A program made the translations under genes and the position numbers. From positions 558,001 through 622,000 of the forward strand of contig CAWBZL010000004.1 of assembly GCA_963793275.1 (NCBI GenBank): a DNA stretch of 64,000 bases, in the 5' to 3' direction. The notes beneath the pieces were generated by a model. It saw only the letters and a list, made by a program, of their open reading frames with translations. It searched no databases and was not told where the DNA came from. Of the stretch, positions 27,958 through 36,579 are shown in pieces (positions within the stretch are counted from its first letter, which is position 1; the number at the start of each line of letters is the position of its first letter). Source of the DNA: Marinirhabdus sp963793275. GTDB taxonomy: Bacteria > Bacteroidota > Bacteroidia > Flavobacteriales > Flavobacteriaceae.

Positions 27958-27992
27958 AAAACCGCTTTAGAAATTTCTAAAGCGGTTTTTTT
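27958..27992 (+). terminator. Terminator after the SGNH lipase
   Basis: A nearly perfect palindrome (left 27958-27973, right 27974-27989; core ACCGCTTTAGAAA) followed by TTTTT. It ends the FadL/lipase transcript; a TATCTTTA element directly after it may start the next gene. Confidence 0.85.
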
Positions 27993-28017
27993 ATCTTTAG
28001 ATCGAAATAAAAAAACC

Positions 28018-28362
28018 ATGAACTGGATTTTAAAATTATTACTTACAGCATTGGCGGTTATTATTTTGGCATATATATTACCCGGTGTTGTTGTATCTGG
28101 ATATATTTCGGCAATCCTGGTGGCTGCAGCGCTGGCTATTTTAAGGCTTATTGTAAAACCAATACTGGTAGTACTTACGTTCCCAGTTACGGTGGTAACG
28201 CTCGGTTTGTTCCTTCTCATAATTAATGGCATTATTATTCTGCTTGCAGATTTCTTTGTAAGCGGATTTGAAGTTAGAAATATTTGGTGGGCACTTATTT
28301 TTAGCCTACTACTATCTTTTTTGCAATCCATATTATATTCTCTGGTTTCTAAGGAAAAATAA
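28018..28362 (+). CDS. YvlD-like small membrane protein (phage holin 4 superfamily)
   Basis: A 114-residue integral membrane protein with four predicted helices (about 4-22, 27-49, 53-78, 88-108). The family name 'phage holin 4 / YvlD' is historical. The conserved pattern 'ILRLIVKPILVVLTFPVTVVTLGLF' (seen as KPILVVLTFP and TLGLF) identifies it. There are no phage genes nearby, so a prophage origin is not supported. Function is unknown. It stands alone between the lipase terminator and the tig promoter. Confidence 0.88.
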   Translation: MNWILKLLLTALAVIILAYILPGVVVSGYISAILVAAALAILRLIVKPILVVLTFPVTVVTLGLFLLIINGIIILLADFFVSGFEVRNIWWALIFSLLLSFLQSILYSLVSKEK

Positions 28363-28388
28363 CTGATTGAATTTCAGTAATCCTCGTT

Positions 28389-28419
28389 TTGTCCAATCGG
28401 TTAAAAAACCGTATTTTTG
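28389..28419 (+). promoter_or_regulatory. Promoter of tig
   Basis: TTG at 28389-28391, 20-nt spacer, TATTTTTG at 28412-28419: a full match to the Bacteroidota promoter pattern. It sits inside the extended upstream reading of tig and so supports the ATG at 28442 as the real start. Confidence 0.75.
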
Positions 28420-28441
28420 CATCCCGAAAATTATAGGATAT

Positions 28442-29764
28442 ATGAACATCACAAAAAAGGAAATAGATAAACTTAATGCAGTAGTAACTGTTGAGATTTC
28501 AAAAGACGACTACGCAGATAAAGTAAACGGAATTTTAAATAATTACCGAAAAACCGCAAACATCCCGGGATTTAGAAAAGGACACGTGCCTATGGGGATG
28601 GTGAAAAAACAGTACGGTCAGGCTGTACTTGTTGAAGAGGTTAATAAATTACTGCAGGAAAACTTACACAAGTTTTTAAACGAAGAAAAACTAGACGTGC
28701 TTGGAAACCCTATTCCTCGTAACGAAGCCGAAATAGACTGGAATAGTGATGATTTTAAATTTGAATTCGATTTAGGACTGGCTCCGGCATTTGAAGTGGC
28801 GTTGCCAGGAAAAAAGGCGACTACGCACTACAAAATTGTTGCAGATGATGAGATGATAAACAATCAGGTAAAAACCATCCGCAAGCAATACGGAAAATTA
28901 ACTTCTAAAAAGGAAGTTGAGAAAGGAGACGAAATTACAGGGACGTTTACTTCAGCTGAAAAAGAAATTGAAAATAAAACCACCATTTCTTTAGACGATA
29001 TTAAAGGAAAGAAGCAACAAACTGCTTTGTTAGGGGCTAAAGTTGGAGATGCCATTGTCTTAAAAACCAAAGGGTTATTTAATGACGACCACGATAACCA
29101 GAAATTTTTAGGAGTTGCGCACGAAGAAGCACACGGCTTGGATATTGAGGTTACTTTCAAAATTGAAGAAGTGAATCAACGTGAAATGGCAGAACTTAAT
29201 CAGGAATTGTTCGATAAACTTTTTGGTGAAGGCGTAGTAACTTCAGAAGAAGCCTTAAAAGATAAAATTAGACAAGATGCCGAAGGACAGTTCGCACAGC
29301 AAAGTGACCAGAAACTGTTGAATGATGTGGTAGAAGATTTAATTGAAAACACAAATTTTGACCTTCCGAAGGAATTTTTACAACGCTGGATTCAGGTTTC
29401 AGCAGAAAAACCTTTAACAGACGAAGAAGCCGCTGCAGAATTTGAAAAAAGCGAAAAAGGTTTGCGTTATCAGTTAATTGAAGGAAAATTACGTGCAGAC
29501 AACAATTTGCAGGTAACTTTTGACGAGTTGAAAGACTACGCAAAAAGTATGATAAAAGGGCAAATGGCTCAGTTTGGAAACAACAATCCAACCGAGGAAG
29601 AGCTGGACAGTATTTCGGCCAGAATTCTTTCAAACGAAGAAGAAGTAAAACGTTTGAGCGAACAGTTGAATACCAACAAGATCCTTCAGTTTTACAAAGA
29701 AAAAGCAAAATTAAAGACAAAAGAAATTACCTACGAAAAGTTCATCAAAGAAGCGTACGCGTAA
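28442..29764 (+). CDS. tig: Trigger factor, ribosome-associated chaperone
   Basis: Chaperone at the ribosomal exit tunnel. The 440-residue protein starts at the ATG at 28442, directly behind a consensus promoter; an upstream start at 28367 would begin before that promoter. The N-terminal ribosome-binding domain carries 'IPGFRKGHVP', a variant of the signature GFRxGxxP. The middle domain (about 145-225) is in the position of the FKBP-like domain but is diverged, as usual in Bacteroidota, so peptidyl-prolyl isomerase activity is doubtful. The C-terminal helical arms fill about 235-440. It heads the tig-clpP-clpX gene order typical of many bacteria. Confidence 0.93.
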   Translation: MNITKKEIDKLNAVVTVEISKDDYADKVNGILNNYRKTANIPGFRKGHVPMGMVKKQYGQAVLVEEVNKLLQENLHKFLNEEKLDVLGNPIPRNEAEIDWNSDDFKFEFDLGLAPAFEVALPGKKATTHYKIVADDEMINNQVKTIRKQYGKLTSKKEVEKGDEITGTFTSAEKEIENKTTISLDDIKGKKQQTALLGAKVGDAIVLKTKGLFNDDHDNQKFLGVAHEEAHGLDIEVTFKIEEVNQREMAELNQELFDKLFGEGVVTSEEALKDKIRQDAEGQFAQQSDQKLLNDVVEDLIENTNFDLPKEFLQRWIQVSAEKPLTDEEAAAEFEKSEKGLRYQLIEGKLRADNNLQVTFDELKDYAKSMIKGQMAQFGNNNPTEEELDSISARILSNEEEVKRLSEQLNTNKILQFYKEKAKLKTKEITYEKFIKEAYA

Positions 29765-29781
29765 TTGAGTAAAAAATTAGG

Positions 29782-29820
29782 TATCTTTGAGGGTGTTGAA
29801 AACAATAATTCAGCGCCCTC
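29782..29820 (+). promoter_or_regulatory. Hairpin and -7 element between tig and clpP
   Basis: TATCTTTG (29782-29789) fits the -7 consensus and is followed immediately by a 12-bp stem (29789-29800 with 29809-29820, two G-T pairs, 8-nt loop). The hairpin could end tig transcription, or be the 5' leader structure of a clpP transcript starting near 29796. A weak T tract follows, so it is a poor terminator. Confidence 0.45.
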
Positions 29821-29847
29821 ATTGTTTAAATAAGAAGTAGCATTTAT

Positions 29848-30519
29848 ATGAATTACGGAAAAGAATTTAAAAAGTTTGCCATTAAAGATCAAGGCATAAG
29901 TAGCACATACTACGACACTATTTTGAGTAGCATGTACCCGGTAGGCCTTACCCCAAATATTATTGAGGAACGCCAGATGAATGCGGTAGCCATGGACGTG
30001 TTTTCACGTTTAATGATGGATCGTATTATATTTTTAGGAACGGGTATAAACGACCAGGTAGCAAATATTGTGCAGGCACAATTGTTATTTCTGGAAAGCA
30101 CAGACGCTGCGAAGGATATTCAAATTTATATTAACTCCCCGGGAGGAAGCGTATATGCCGGTTTGGGTATTTACGATACTATGCAGTTTATAAAACCAGA
30201 CGTAGCTACCATTTGTACAGGTATGGCAGCATCTATGGGTGCTGTATTGTTATGTGCCGGAGAGAAAGGAAAAAGAAGCGGATTAACACACTCAAGAGTG
30301 ATGATTCACCAACCTTTAGGAGGTGCGCAGGGTCAAGCTAGCGATATAGAAATTACCGCTCGTGAGATTGTTACCTTAAAAGAAGAATTATATAAAATTA
30401 TAGCCAAGCATAGCGGTCAAACCTATGAAAAAGTCTACGAAGATAGCGATCGTGACTACTGGATGAAAGCAGACAAGGCAAAAGAATACGGAATGATTGA
30501 TGAGATTTTAGCTCGATAA
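29848..30519 (+). CDS. clpP: ATP-dependent Clp protease proteolytic subunit
   Basis: Serine protease that forms the tetradecameric chamber of ClpXP. The 223-residue protein has the catalytic triad in place: Ser129 in 'GMAASMGAVLL', His154 in 'HSRVMIHQPLGG', and Asp in the 'EDSDRDYWM' region near 203. The handle region 'IYINSPGGSVYAGL' is normal. The N-terminal extension before 'SSMYPVGLTPNIIEE' is a little longer than in E. coli ClpP, which is processed. clpX follows 19 nt later in the same direction. Confidence 0.97.
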   Translation: MNYGKEFKKFAIKDQGISSTYYDTILSSMYPVGLTPNIIEERQMNAVAMDVFSRLMMDRIIFLGTGINDQVANIVQAQLLFLESTDAAKDIQIYINSPGGSVYAGLGIYDTMQFIKPDVATICTGMAASMGAVLLCAGEKGKRSGLTHSRVMIHQPLGGAQGQASDIEITAREIVTLKEELYKIIAKHSGQTYEKVYEDSDRDYWMKADKAKEYGMIDEILAR

Positions 30520-30538
30520 TCCTTCCAAAAACAAAACT

Positions 30539-31774
30539 ATGGCGAAAGAAGTATTAGAATGTTCATTTTGTGGGCGTAAAAAACCTGAAACCAGCTTGCT
30601 TATTGCAGGTCTGGATGCGCATATATGCGATAGATGTATAGAGCAGGCACACGGTATTGTTGTAGAAGAAGCATTGCATACTACCAATACCAGTTTGAGT
30701 AAAGATATGATGCTCAAAAAACCAAAGGCTATTAAGGAGTTTTTGGACGATTATGTAATTGGGCAGGAATTTACGAAGAAAGTAATGTCTGTAGCGGTTT
30801 ACAATCACTATAAACGCTTACTACAGCCTAAAAGCGATGACGATATTGAAATACAAAAAAGTAATATTGTAATTGTTGGGCAAACTGGAACAGGAAAAAC
30901 CTTAATTGCAAAAACTATCGCTAGAATGCTCAATGTGCCTTTAGCAATTGTAGATGCAACTGTGTTGACCGAAGCTGGCTACGTAGGAGAAGATGTAGAA
31001 AGTATTCTTACCAGACTATTGCAGGCAGCAGATTATGACCTTGAAAAAGCCCAAAACGGAATTGTATTTATAGACGAAATAGATAAAATTGCCCGTAAAA
31101 GCGACAATCCAAGTATTACGAGAGATGTAAGTGGAGAAGGCGTACAGCAGGCCTTATTAAAATTGTTAGAAGGAACCACCGTTAACGTGCCGCCAAAAGG
31201 AGGACGTAAACATCCGGATCAAAAATTCATTGAGGTGGATACCGAAAATATCCTTTTTATCGCAGGAGGTGCTTTTGATGGTATTGAAAGACATATTTCC
31301 AAGCGATTGAATATGCAGGCCGTTGGCTTTAGCGCATCCAAGCAGGAAAATACATTGGAAAAAGATCACATGCTCAAATATATTATCCCGAAAGATTTGA
31401 AAGATTTTGGTTTAATACCTGAGATTATTGGGCGATTGCCAGTGCTTACCTATATGAACCCGTTAGATAAAGCTACTTTACGTGCCATTTTAACAGAACC
31501 TAAAAATGCCATCATTAAACAATATAAAAAGTTGTTTGAAATGGACGGAATAGATTTTGTGATAACCACCGAAGCTCTCGATTTTATAGTAGAACAGGCA
31601 ATTGAGTATAAACTAGGCGCAAGAGGGCTAAGATCGCTTTGTGAAGCCGTTTTAACCGATGCTATGTACGAATTACCTGGTACTGAAGGATCAAAAACCT
31701 TAAAAGTTACCAAAGACTACGCCGAGGATAAACTTCAAAAAACTACCATTAAGAAGTTAAAGGCTGTTTCGTAA
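30539..31774 (+). CDS. clpX: Clp protease ATP-binding subunit ClpX
   Basis: AAA+ unfoldase that feeds substrates to ClpP. The 411-residue protein has a zinc-binding domain (Cys8, Cys11, Cys30, Cys33), Walker A 'GQTGTGKT' at 114-121, Walker B 'GIVFIDEIDKI', and the pore-loop 'GYVGEDVES'. The LGF-type loop used to dock ClpP is present as 'IGRLPV' context near 'EIIGRLP'. Length is normal. It is the end of the tig-clpP-clpX run and is closed by a long terminator (31787-31839). Confidence 0.97.
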   Translation: MAKEVLECSFCGRKKPETSLLIAGLDAHICDRCIEQAHGIVVEEALHTTNTSLSKDMMLKKPKAIKEFLDDYVIGQEFTKKVMSVAVYNHYKRLLQPKSDDDIEIQKSNIVIVGQTGTGKTLIAKTIARMLNVPLAIVDATVLTEAGYVGEDVESILTRLLQAADYDLEKAQNGIVFIDEIDKIARKSDNPSITRDVSGEGVQQALLKLLEGTTVNVPPKGGRKHPDQKFIEVDTENILFIAGGAFDGIERHISKRLNMQAVGFSASKQENTLEKDHMLKYIIPKDLKDFGLIPEIIGRLPVLTYMNPLDKATLRAILTEPKNAIIKQYKKLFEMDGIDFVITTEALDFIVEQAIEYKLGARGLRSLCEAVLTDAMYELPGTEGSKTLKVTKDYAEDKLQKTTIKKLKAVS

Positions 31775-31786
31775 ATTACACTAAGG

Positions 31787-31839
31787 AAAAATGAAAAAAC
31801 CACAGTTTGTTTTTAATACACTGTGGTTTTTTCATTTTT
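31787..31839 (+). terminator. Rho-independent terminator of clpX
   Basis: A perfect 20-bp inverted repeat (left arm 31787-31806, right arm 31820-31839) with a 13-nt loop; the right arm contains T6 and T5 tracts. Located 12 nt after the clpX stop. Confidence 0.9.
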
Positions 31840-31942
31840 AAAATTTAAGTAGAATAGAATGGTCCGTTCTCTTTTGGTGAAAATTGGGCTGTTAAAAAAA
31901 TAGCGCTTTACCTAGCCTTATTATAATGATTTATAAACTAAA

Positions 31943-31972
31943 AAAAAGCCGAACATTTCTGTTCGGCTTTTT
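31943..31972 (-). terminator. Terminator of the small lipoprotein gene
   Basis: AAAAAGCCGAAC / GTTCGGCTTTTT form a 12-bp stem with a 6-nt loop; on the minus strand the stem is followed by further T residues. It lies 51 nt past the stop of the small lipoprotein gene at 32024. Confidence 0.8.
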
Positions 31973-32023
31973 CGTTAACTTAACGTATTTAATCTATGGC
32001 ATTTTTCAATGCAGCACAAAATT

Positions 32024-32209
32024 TTAAGGGGTTGCAATAACCGTCTTTATTTTTTTGGAAGCAATTTTTTGTTGGAATTGCTCTTTCTTATCTTTTAAAG
32101 TATAGCCAGCAAGCTCAGTATTCTCTGTCTTGAGAGTTGAGGTGGTTCCGCAAGAAGTAAAACTTACTGCGAAGATTAACATTGCTACTATATAAACTAA
32201 TTTTTTCAT
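32024..32209 (-). CDS. Small hypothetical lipoprotein (61 aa)
   Basis: The ATG at 32209 gives a 61-residue product with a clear lipoprotein signal ('VAMLIFAVSFTSCGTTS', lipobox Cys20) and a short Lys/Glu-rich tail. A consensus promoter (32266-32238) lies just before this start, which rejects longer readings beginning at 32338. I do not recognise the family. Mature protein is about 42 residues and would be anchored in the outer or inner membrane; such short lipoproteins are common in Bacteroidota. It has its own promoter and terminator. Confidence 0.7.
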   Translation of the reverse strand: MKKLVYIVAMLIFAVSFTSCGTTSTLKTENTELAGYTLKDKKEQFQQKIASKKIKTVIATP

Positions 32210-32237
32210 GGGTGTCTTTTCAATCATTTGAACAGCA

Positions 32238-32268
32238 CAAACGTATGGCGTAAGAAAAGGACTACCAA
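32238..32268 (-). promoter_or_regulatory. Promoter of the small lipoprotein gene
   Basis: On the minus strand TTG (32268-32266), 20-nt spacer, TACGTTTG (32245-32238). The ATG is 28 nt further on. This is one of the cleanest matches to the Bacteroidota consensus in the window. Confidence 0.7.
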
Positions 32269-32624
32269 AACTTTTAGTTGAAACGCTATGGAAATTCGTT
32301 GAAATACACAGCTTTTTTAGGACTTCGACAAAATGCATAAATCATCGATTTCCCGTTTGTTTTTGGGCGATGAAAGGATGTGTTTGGTCGATAGGGTCTT
32401 TGGTTTTCTTTAAAGAATGAAATTTCCTGCATCCTGTAAATTTAGTAAGTGAAATTTTAAAACTTATATTTTTTTAGTGTTACTAAATCTTGAACTGTAA
32501 GAAATTCAGAAATATAAAATATAGCCGCAGGCGGGTTTCTTATTCAGCGCAATAGCTGTAAATTTGCCACCATATTCCGAAGTTTTATACAAAAGGATGC
32601 ATTTTTTATTCTGAAACACAAGCA
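32269..32624. other. Intergenic region upstream of leuS
   Basis: About 356 bp without a credible gene. It holds a -7 element TAAATTTG (32559-32566), which would start a leuS leader of about 50 nt. No tRNA, riboswitch or hairpin with a T tract was recognised in the rest, and no open frame with coding character was seen. Confidence 0.5.
32559..32566 (+). promoter_or_regulatory. -7 element for leuS
   Basis: TAAATTTG matches TAnnTTTG, 58 nt before the leuS ATG. A TTT occupies the -33 position (32536-32538). Confidence 0.45.
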
Positions 32625-35531
32625 ATGAGCAACTATCAATTTAACGATATTGAAAAGAAGTGGCAGCAATATTGGGCCAAAAACGAAACATTTAAAGCAT
32701 TAAATACATCCGGGAAGCCTAAATACTACGTGCTGGATATGTTTCCTTATCCATCCGGCGCGGGCTTGCACGTTGGGCATCCATTAGGATATATTGCGAG
32801 CGATGTTTATGCAAGATACAAACGCCACAAGGGCTTTAATGTGTTGCATCCAATGGGGTACGATAGTTTTGGGTTGCCTGCAGAGCAATACGCCATTCAA
32901 ACCGGTCAGCATCCTGCAGAAACCACCAAAGTTAATATCGAGGGAGGAACCGATAAGCAAGGAACCAAAATAGCAGGGTACCGAAAGCAACTGGACCAGA
33001 TTGGCTTTAGTTTCGATTGGAGTCGCGAAGTACGAACCAGCGATCCTGATTATTACAAATGGACGCAATGGATCTTTATTCAGTTGTTCAATAGTTGGTA
33101 CGACCTAGATGCAGATAAAGCGCGACCAATTTCAGAATTAGAGACTATTTTTTCTGCGGAAGGAAATTCAATAATAACTGCAACTTGTGATGATGATGTT
33201 GCTCAATTTTCTGCGGAAGCGTGGAATGGGTATTCTGAAATTCAGCAACAAGAAATTTTATTGAAATACAGACTAACCTACCTTGCCGAAACCGAAGTAA
33301 ACTGGTGCCCGGAATTGGGTACAGTATTGGCAAACGACGAAGTAGTGAACGGCGTTTCAGAACGAGGCGGATATCCGGTAATCAGAAAAAAAATGAAGCA
33401 ATGGAGTATGCGCATCACGGCCTACGCGCAACGTTTGTTAGACGGTTTAGAAACAATAGATTGGCCACAACCTCTTAAAGATTCTCAAACAAACTGGATT
33501 GGTAGAAGTGAAGGAGCAACGGTTTCTTTTAAAGTAATTTCCAAGGAGCACAGCGACAAGAAGTCGCATTCTATTCCTGTGTTTACAACGCGTCCCGACA
33601 CCATCTTCGGAGTTTCGTTTATGACACTGGCTCCGGAACACGAATTAGTATCAAAAATTACCACACCTGAGCAAAAAGAGGCTATAGATACCTACGTAAC
33701 TGCTACCGCAAAAAGAAGCGAGCGCGAGCGTATGGCCGATGTAAAAACAATAAGTGGTGTATTCACCGGAGCCTATGCAGAGCATCCTTTTACCAAAGAG
33801 CCAATCCCCATATGGATTGGCGACTACGTTTTGGCTGGCTATGGAACGGGAGCTGTAATGGCGGTACCGTGCGGCGACCAACGTGATTACGATTTTGCGA
33901 AGCATTTTAATATTGAGATTCCAAATATTTTTGAAGGGGTAGATATTTCGGAAGAAGCTTTTTCAGAAAAAGACAACACAAAGATCACTAATAGCGACTT
34001 CTTAAACGGATTGAATTACAAAAAAGCAACCAAGACTGCTATTTACAAGTTGGAAGAAATAGGGGCGGGTACAGGAAAGATCAATTATCGCCTGCGTGAT
34101 GCTGTTTTTAGCCGCCAACGTTATTGGGGAGAACCTTTCCCGGTATATTACAAAAACGGAATGCCACACATGATAGATGAAAAATATCTGCCGTTAACCC
34201 TTCCCAAAATTAATGAATACCGCCCCACCGAAGACGGACAACCCCCTTTAGGGCGCGCCGAAAACTGGGCGTGGGATACAAACAAGAACGAGGTTGTAGG
34301 TAATAACAAGGTCACTCTGAGCGCCGGTGAAGGTCAGGGGAGCGGTATGTACCCTCTGGAGCTAAACACTATGCCGGGCTGGGCAGGCAGTAGCACCTAT
34401 ATGTTCAGATATATGGATCCTAATAATGAAGAAGCATTAGCCAGTAAAAAAGCCATGAAGTACTGGGAAAATGTCGATCTGTATTTAGGAGGAAGCGAAC
34501 ACGCCACCGGACACTTATTATATAGTCGTTTTTGGGTTAAAGCCTTATACGATCTGGGACATTTGCAAGTGGAAGAACCTTTCAAAAAACTCATTAATCA
34601 GGGAATGATTTTGGGAGAGACTGCTTTTGTTAATAGAGTGGAAGGGGAAAACAAATTTGTGTCAAGCGCTATAGCTGAAAGATACAAAACTCAAACAATT
34701 CGTGTCGACGTTTCCTTGGTAAACAATTCTAATGAATTAGATATAGCAGCACTCAAAAACTGGAGAGAAGAATTTAAAGATGCTAAGTTTATTACTGAAG
34801 AAGATGGAACCTTCAAAGTTTCCCGCGAAGTAGAAAAAATGTCTAAGTCCAAATACAACGTAGTAAGTCCGGACGACATTTGCGATCAATACGGAGCGGA
34901 CACGTTGCGAATGTATGAAATGTTCTTAGGGCCATTAGAACAGGCGAAGCCCTGGAATATGGCAGGTATCACCGGGGTGCACGGATTCCTTAAAAAACTA
35001 TGGAAACTATACCATCAGGGCAATAATGGAGCTTTTTATACTTCAGACACTACTTCTTCGGAAGGGTTGGGGGAGGCGCTTAAAGTGCTCCATAAAACCA
35101 TTAAAAAAGTGGAAGACGATATTGAGAATTTCAGTTTTAATACATCGGTTTCTACTTTTATGATCGCGGTAAATGAGTTAACGGCTCAAAAATGTACTGC
35201 CAGAGAAGTGTTGGAACCTTTACTCGTTTTAATTTCGCCCTATGCACCTCATATTGCAGAAGAATTATGGAGTAAGCTGGGTCATGAGGAAAGCATTAGC
35301 GAGGTCCCGTTCCCAAAATTTGAGGAAAAGCACGTAAAGGAAAGCAGTAAGACCTATCCAATTTCCTTTAACGGAAAGATGCGTTTTACCATGGAGCTTC
35401 CGCTGGATATGAGCAAAGATGAGATAGAATCTGCCGTAATGGCGCACGAGCAAACAGCACATTACCTGCAGGGAAGAGCTCCAAAAAAAGTGATCATAGT
35501 GCCCGGAAAGATTGTGAATCTTGTTGGGTAG
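32625..35531 (+). CDS. leuS: Leucyl-tRNA synthetase
   Basis: Class Ia synthetase charging tRNA-Leu. The 968-residue protein has the HIGH motif as HVGH (49-52) in 'PYPSGAGLHVGHPLGY', a KMSKS loop as 'EKMSKSKYN' near 738-744, and an editing (CP1) domain with the 'TTRPDTIFG' Thr-rich motif. It is longer than the E. coli enzyme (860). Two lineage-type insertions contribute: about 50 residues near 165-215, rich in acidic and Ser residues, and a stretch before the KMSKS loop (about 672-735). The C-terminal anticodon and tail domains are complete. It stands as a single gene. Confidence 0.97.
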   Translation: MSNYQFNDIEKKWQQYWAKNETFKALNTSGKPKYYVLDMFPYPSGAGLHVGHPLGYIASDVYARYKRHKGFNVLHPMGYDSFGLPAEQYAIQTGQHPAETTKVNIEGGTDKQGTKIAGYRKQLDQIGFSFDWSREVRTSDPDYYKWTQWIFIQLFNSWYDLDADKARPISELETIFSAEGNSIITATCDDDVAQFSAEAWNGYSEIQQQEILLKYRLTYLAETEVNWCPELGTVLANDEVVNGVSERGGYPVIRKKMKQWSMRITAYAQRLLDGLETIDWPQPLKDSQTNWIGRSEGATVSFKVISKEHSDKKSHSIPVFTTRPDTIFGVSFMTLAPEHELVSKITTPEQKEAIDTYVTATAKRSERERMADVKTISGVFTGAYAEHPFTKEPIPIWIGDYVLAGYGTGAVMAVPCGDQRDYDFAKHFNIEIPNIFEGVDISEEAFSEKDNTKITNSDFLNGLNYKKATKTAIYKLEEIGAGTGKINYRLRDAVFSRQRYWGEPFPVYYKNGMPHMIDEKYLPLTLPKINEYRPTEDGQPPLGRAENWAWDTNKNEVVGNNKVTLSAGEGQGSGMYPLELNTMPGWAGSSTYMFRYMDPNNEEALASKKAMKYWENVDLYLGGSEHATGHLLYSRFWVKALYDLGHLQVEEPFKKLINQGMILGETAFVNRVEGENKFVSSAIAERYKTQTIRVDVSLVNNSNELDIAALKNWREEFKDAKFITEEDGTFKVSREVEKMSKSKYNVVSPDDICDQYGADTLRMYEMFLGPLEQAKPWNMAGITGVHGFLKKLWKLYHQGNNGAFYTSDTTSSEGLGEALKVLHKTIKKVEDDIENFSFNTSVSTFMIAVNELTAQKCTAREVLEPLLVLISPYAPHIAEELWSKLGHEESISEVPFPKFEEKHVKESSKTYPISFNGKMRFTMELPLDMSKDEIESAVMAHEQTAHYLQGRAPKKVIIVPGKIVNLVG

Positions 35532-35798
35532 CTTAACTATTTAACTGTAGGTTTAAGTGCAATCAAGAATTTTTTATACGCTGCTTAATTTTAATGAGGT
35601 TTTGACTTCTCCCACTAGAAGGCACTAGTGCCCTTTAATCTTTTTGTTAATCTTTTCTTCAAATTTTGTCAGTAGAAAAATGCTTGCACAGTATTTGCTA
35701 TCTTTATATTATAAATTTCGATCTAACGGAATAAATTGGCAAGAGGTAATAAATAATAGAAATGGCAATAATCATTTCATTTTAATAAAAATAAAATT

Positions 35799-36488
35799 AT
35801 GTTAGGATATTATGTGCTCGCAGGAGCGATCTTTTTGGTAAGTATGTACGTAAGCAACAAGCTGAAAAGTAAATTCAAGAAATACTCCAAAGTGCATTTG
35901 CAAAATGGAATGAGTGGTAAGGAAATTGCCGAAAAAATGCTGGCAGATCACGGTATTACAGATGTTGAGGTGATCTCGGTTGCCGGGCAGTTAACAGATC
36001 ACTACAACCCAAAAGACAAAACTGTTAATCTTAGTGAGCCCGTTTATATGCAACGTAATGCAGCCGCAGCCGCAGTTGCTGCACATGAGGTTGGACACGC
36101 AGTACAGCATGCTACAGCTTATAGCTGGTTACAAATGCGCTCGGCTATTGTGCCGGCGGTTGGAATAAGTAGTAAACTATCCAACTTTGTGATTATGGGA
36201 GGTATTATATTGATGAGTATGGGAATGGCATTAGGAAACTGGGTTTTTTTAGTAGGAATTGGACTATTTGCTATGACCACAGTTTTTTCTTTTATTACGC
36301 TTCCTGTAGAATATGACGCCAGTAATCGTGCTTTGGCATGGTTAAAAGATAAGAATATGGTTACTACAGAAGAATATGCAGGCTCTAAAGATGCTTTAAA
36401 ATGGGCTGCCAGAACGTATTTGGTTGCAGCATTGGGTTCTTTAGCAACGTTACTTTATTTTATCTCTATGTTTTTAGGGAGAAGATAA
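35799..36488 (+). CDS. Neutral zinc metallopeptidase (YugP family)
   Basis: Membrane-associated zinc peptidase of the YugP/PF04298 family, 229 residues. The zinc site HEVGH is at 96-100 in 'AAHEVGHAVQHA'. Membrane helices are at about 1-18, 125-150, 152-172 and 205-225. The second gene-specific hallmark is 'YDASNRAL', the conserved Asn-Arg region. Its substrate is unknown. It is a single gene, closed by a strong terminator at 36510-36548 that lies between it and the convergent saccharopine dehydrogenase-like gene. Confidence 0.88.
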   Translation: MLGYYVLAGAIFLVSMYVSNKLKSKFKKYSKVHLQNGMSGKEIAEKMLADHGITDVEVISVAGQLTDHYNPKDKTVNLSEPVYMQRNAAAAAVAAHEVGHAVQHATAYSWLQMRSAIVPAVGISSKLSNFVIMGGIILMSMGMALGNWVFLVGIGLFAMTTVFSFITLPVEYDASNRALAWLKDKNMVTTEEYAGSKDALKWAARTYLVAALGSLATLLYFISMFLGRR

Positions 36489-36509
36489 TTCAGAATTTTA
36501 TAGCATAAG

Positions 36510-36548
36510 AAAGCCGAAATTTACTGATGTAAGTTTCGGCTTTTTTTT
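36510..36548 (+). terminator. Terminator after the zinc metallopeptidase
   Basis: AAAGCCGAAATTTAC pairs with GTAAGTTTCGGCTTT (15 bp, one G-T) around a 4-nt loop, followed by a T run to 36548. The opposite strand also has A/T flanks, so it may serve both converging genes. Confidence 0.88.
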
Positions 36549-36579
36549 GGAATCTGGTATTTTGGATGTTGTTTTTTAA

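Noticed and set aside
28018..28362. Prophage remnant suggested by the 'holin' family name
   Set aside because: No other phage gene is nearby; the protein is of the chromosomal YvlD-like type.
31840..31942. Small RNA between the two hairpins after clpX
   Set aside because: Each hairpin is explained as the terminator of one of two converging genes, and no promoter consensus was found in the 100 nt between.
32340..32560. tRNA, T-box or riboswitch before leuS
   Set aside because: No cloverleaf, T-box core or terminator/antiterminator hairpin could be drawn; only a -7 element is supported.
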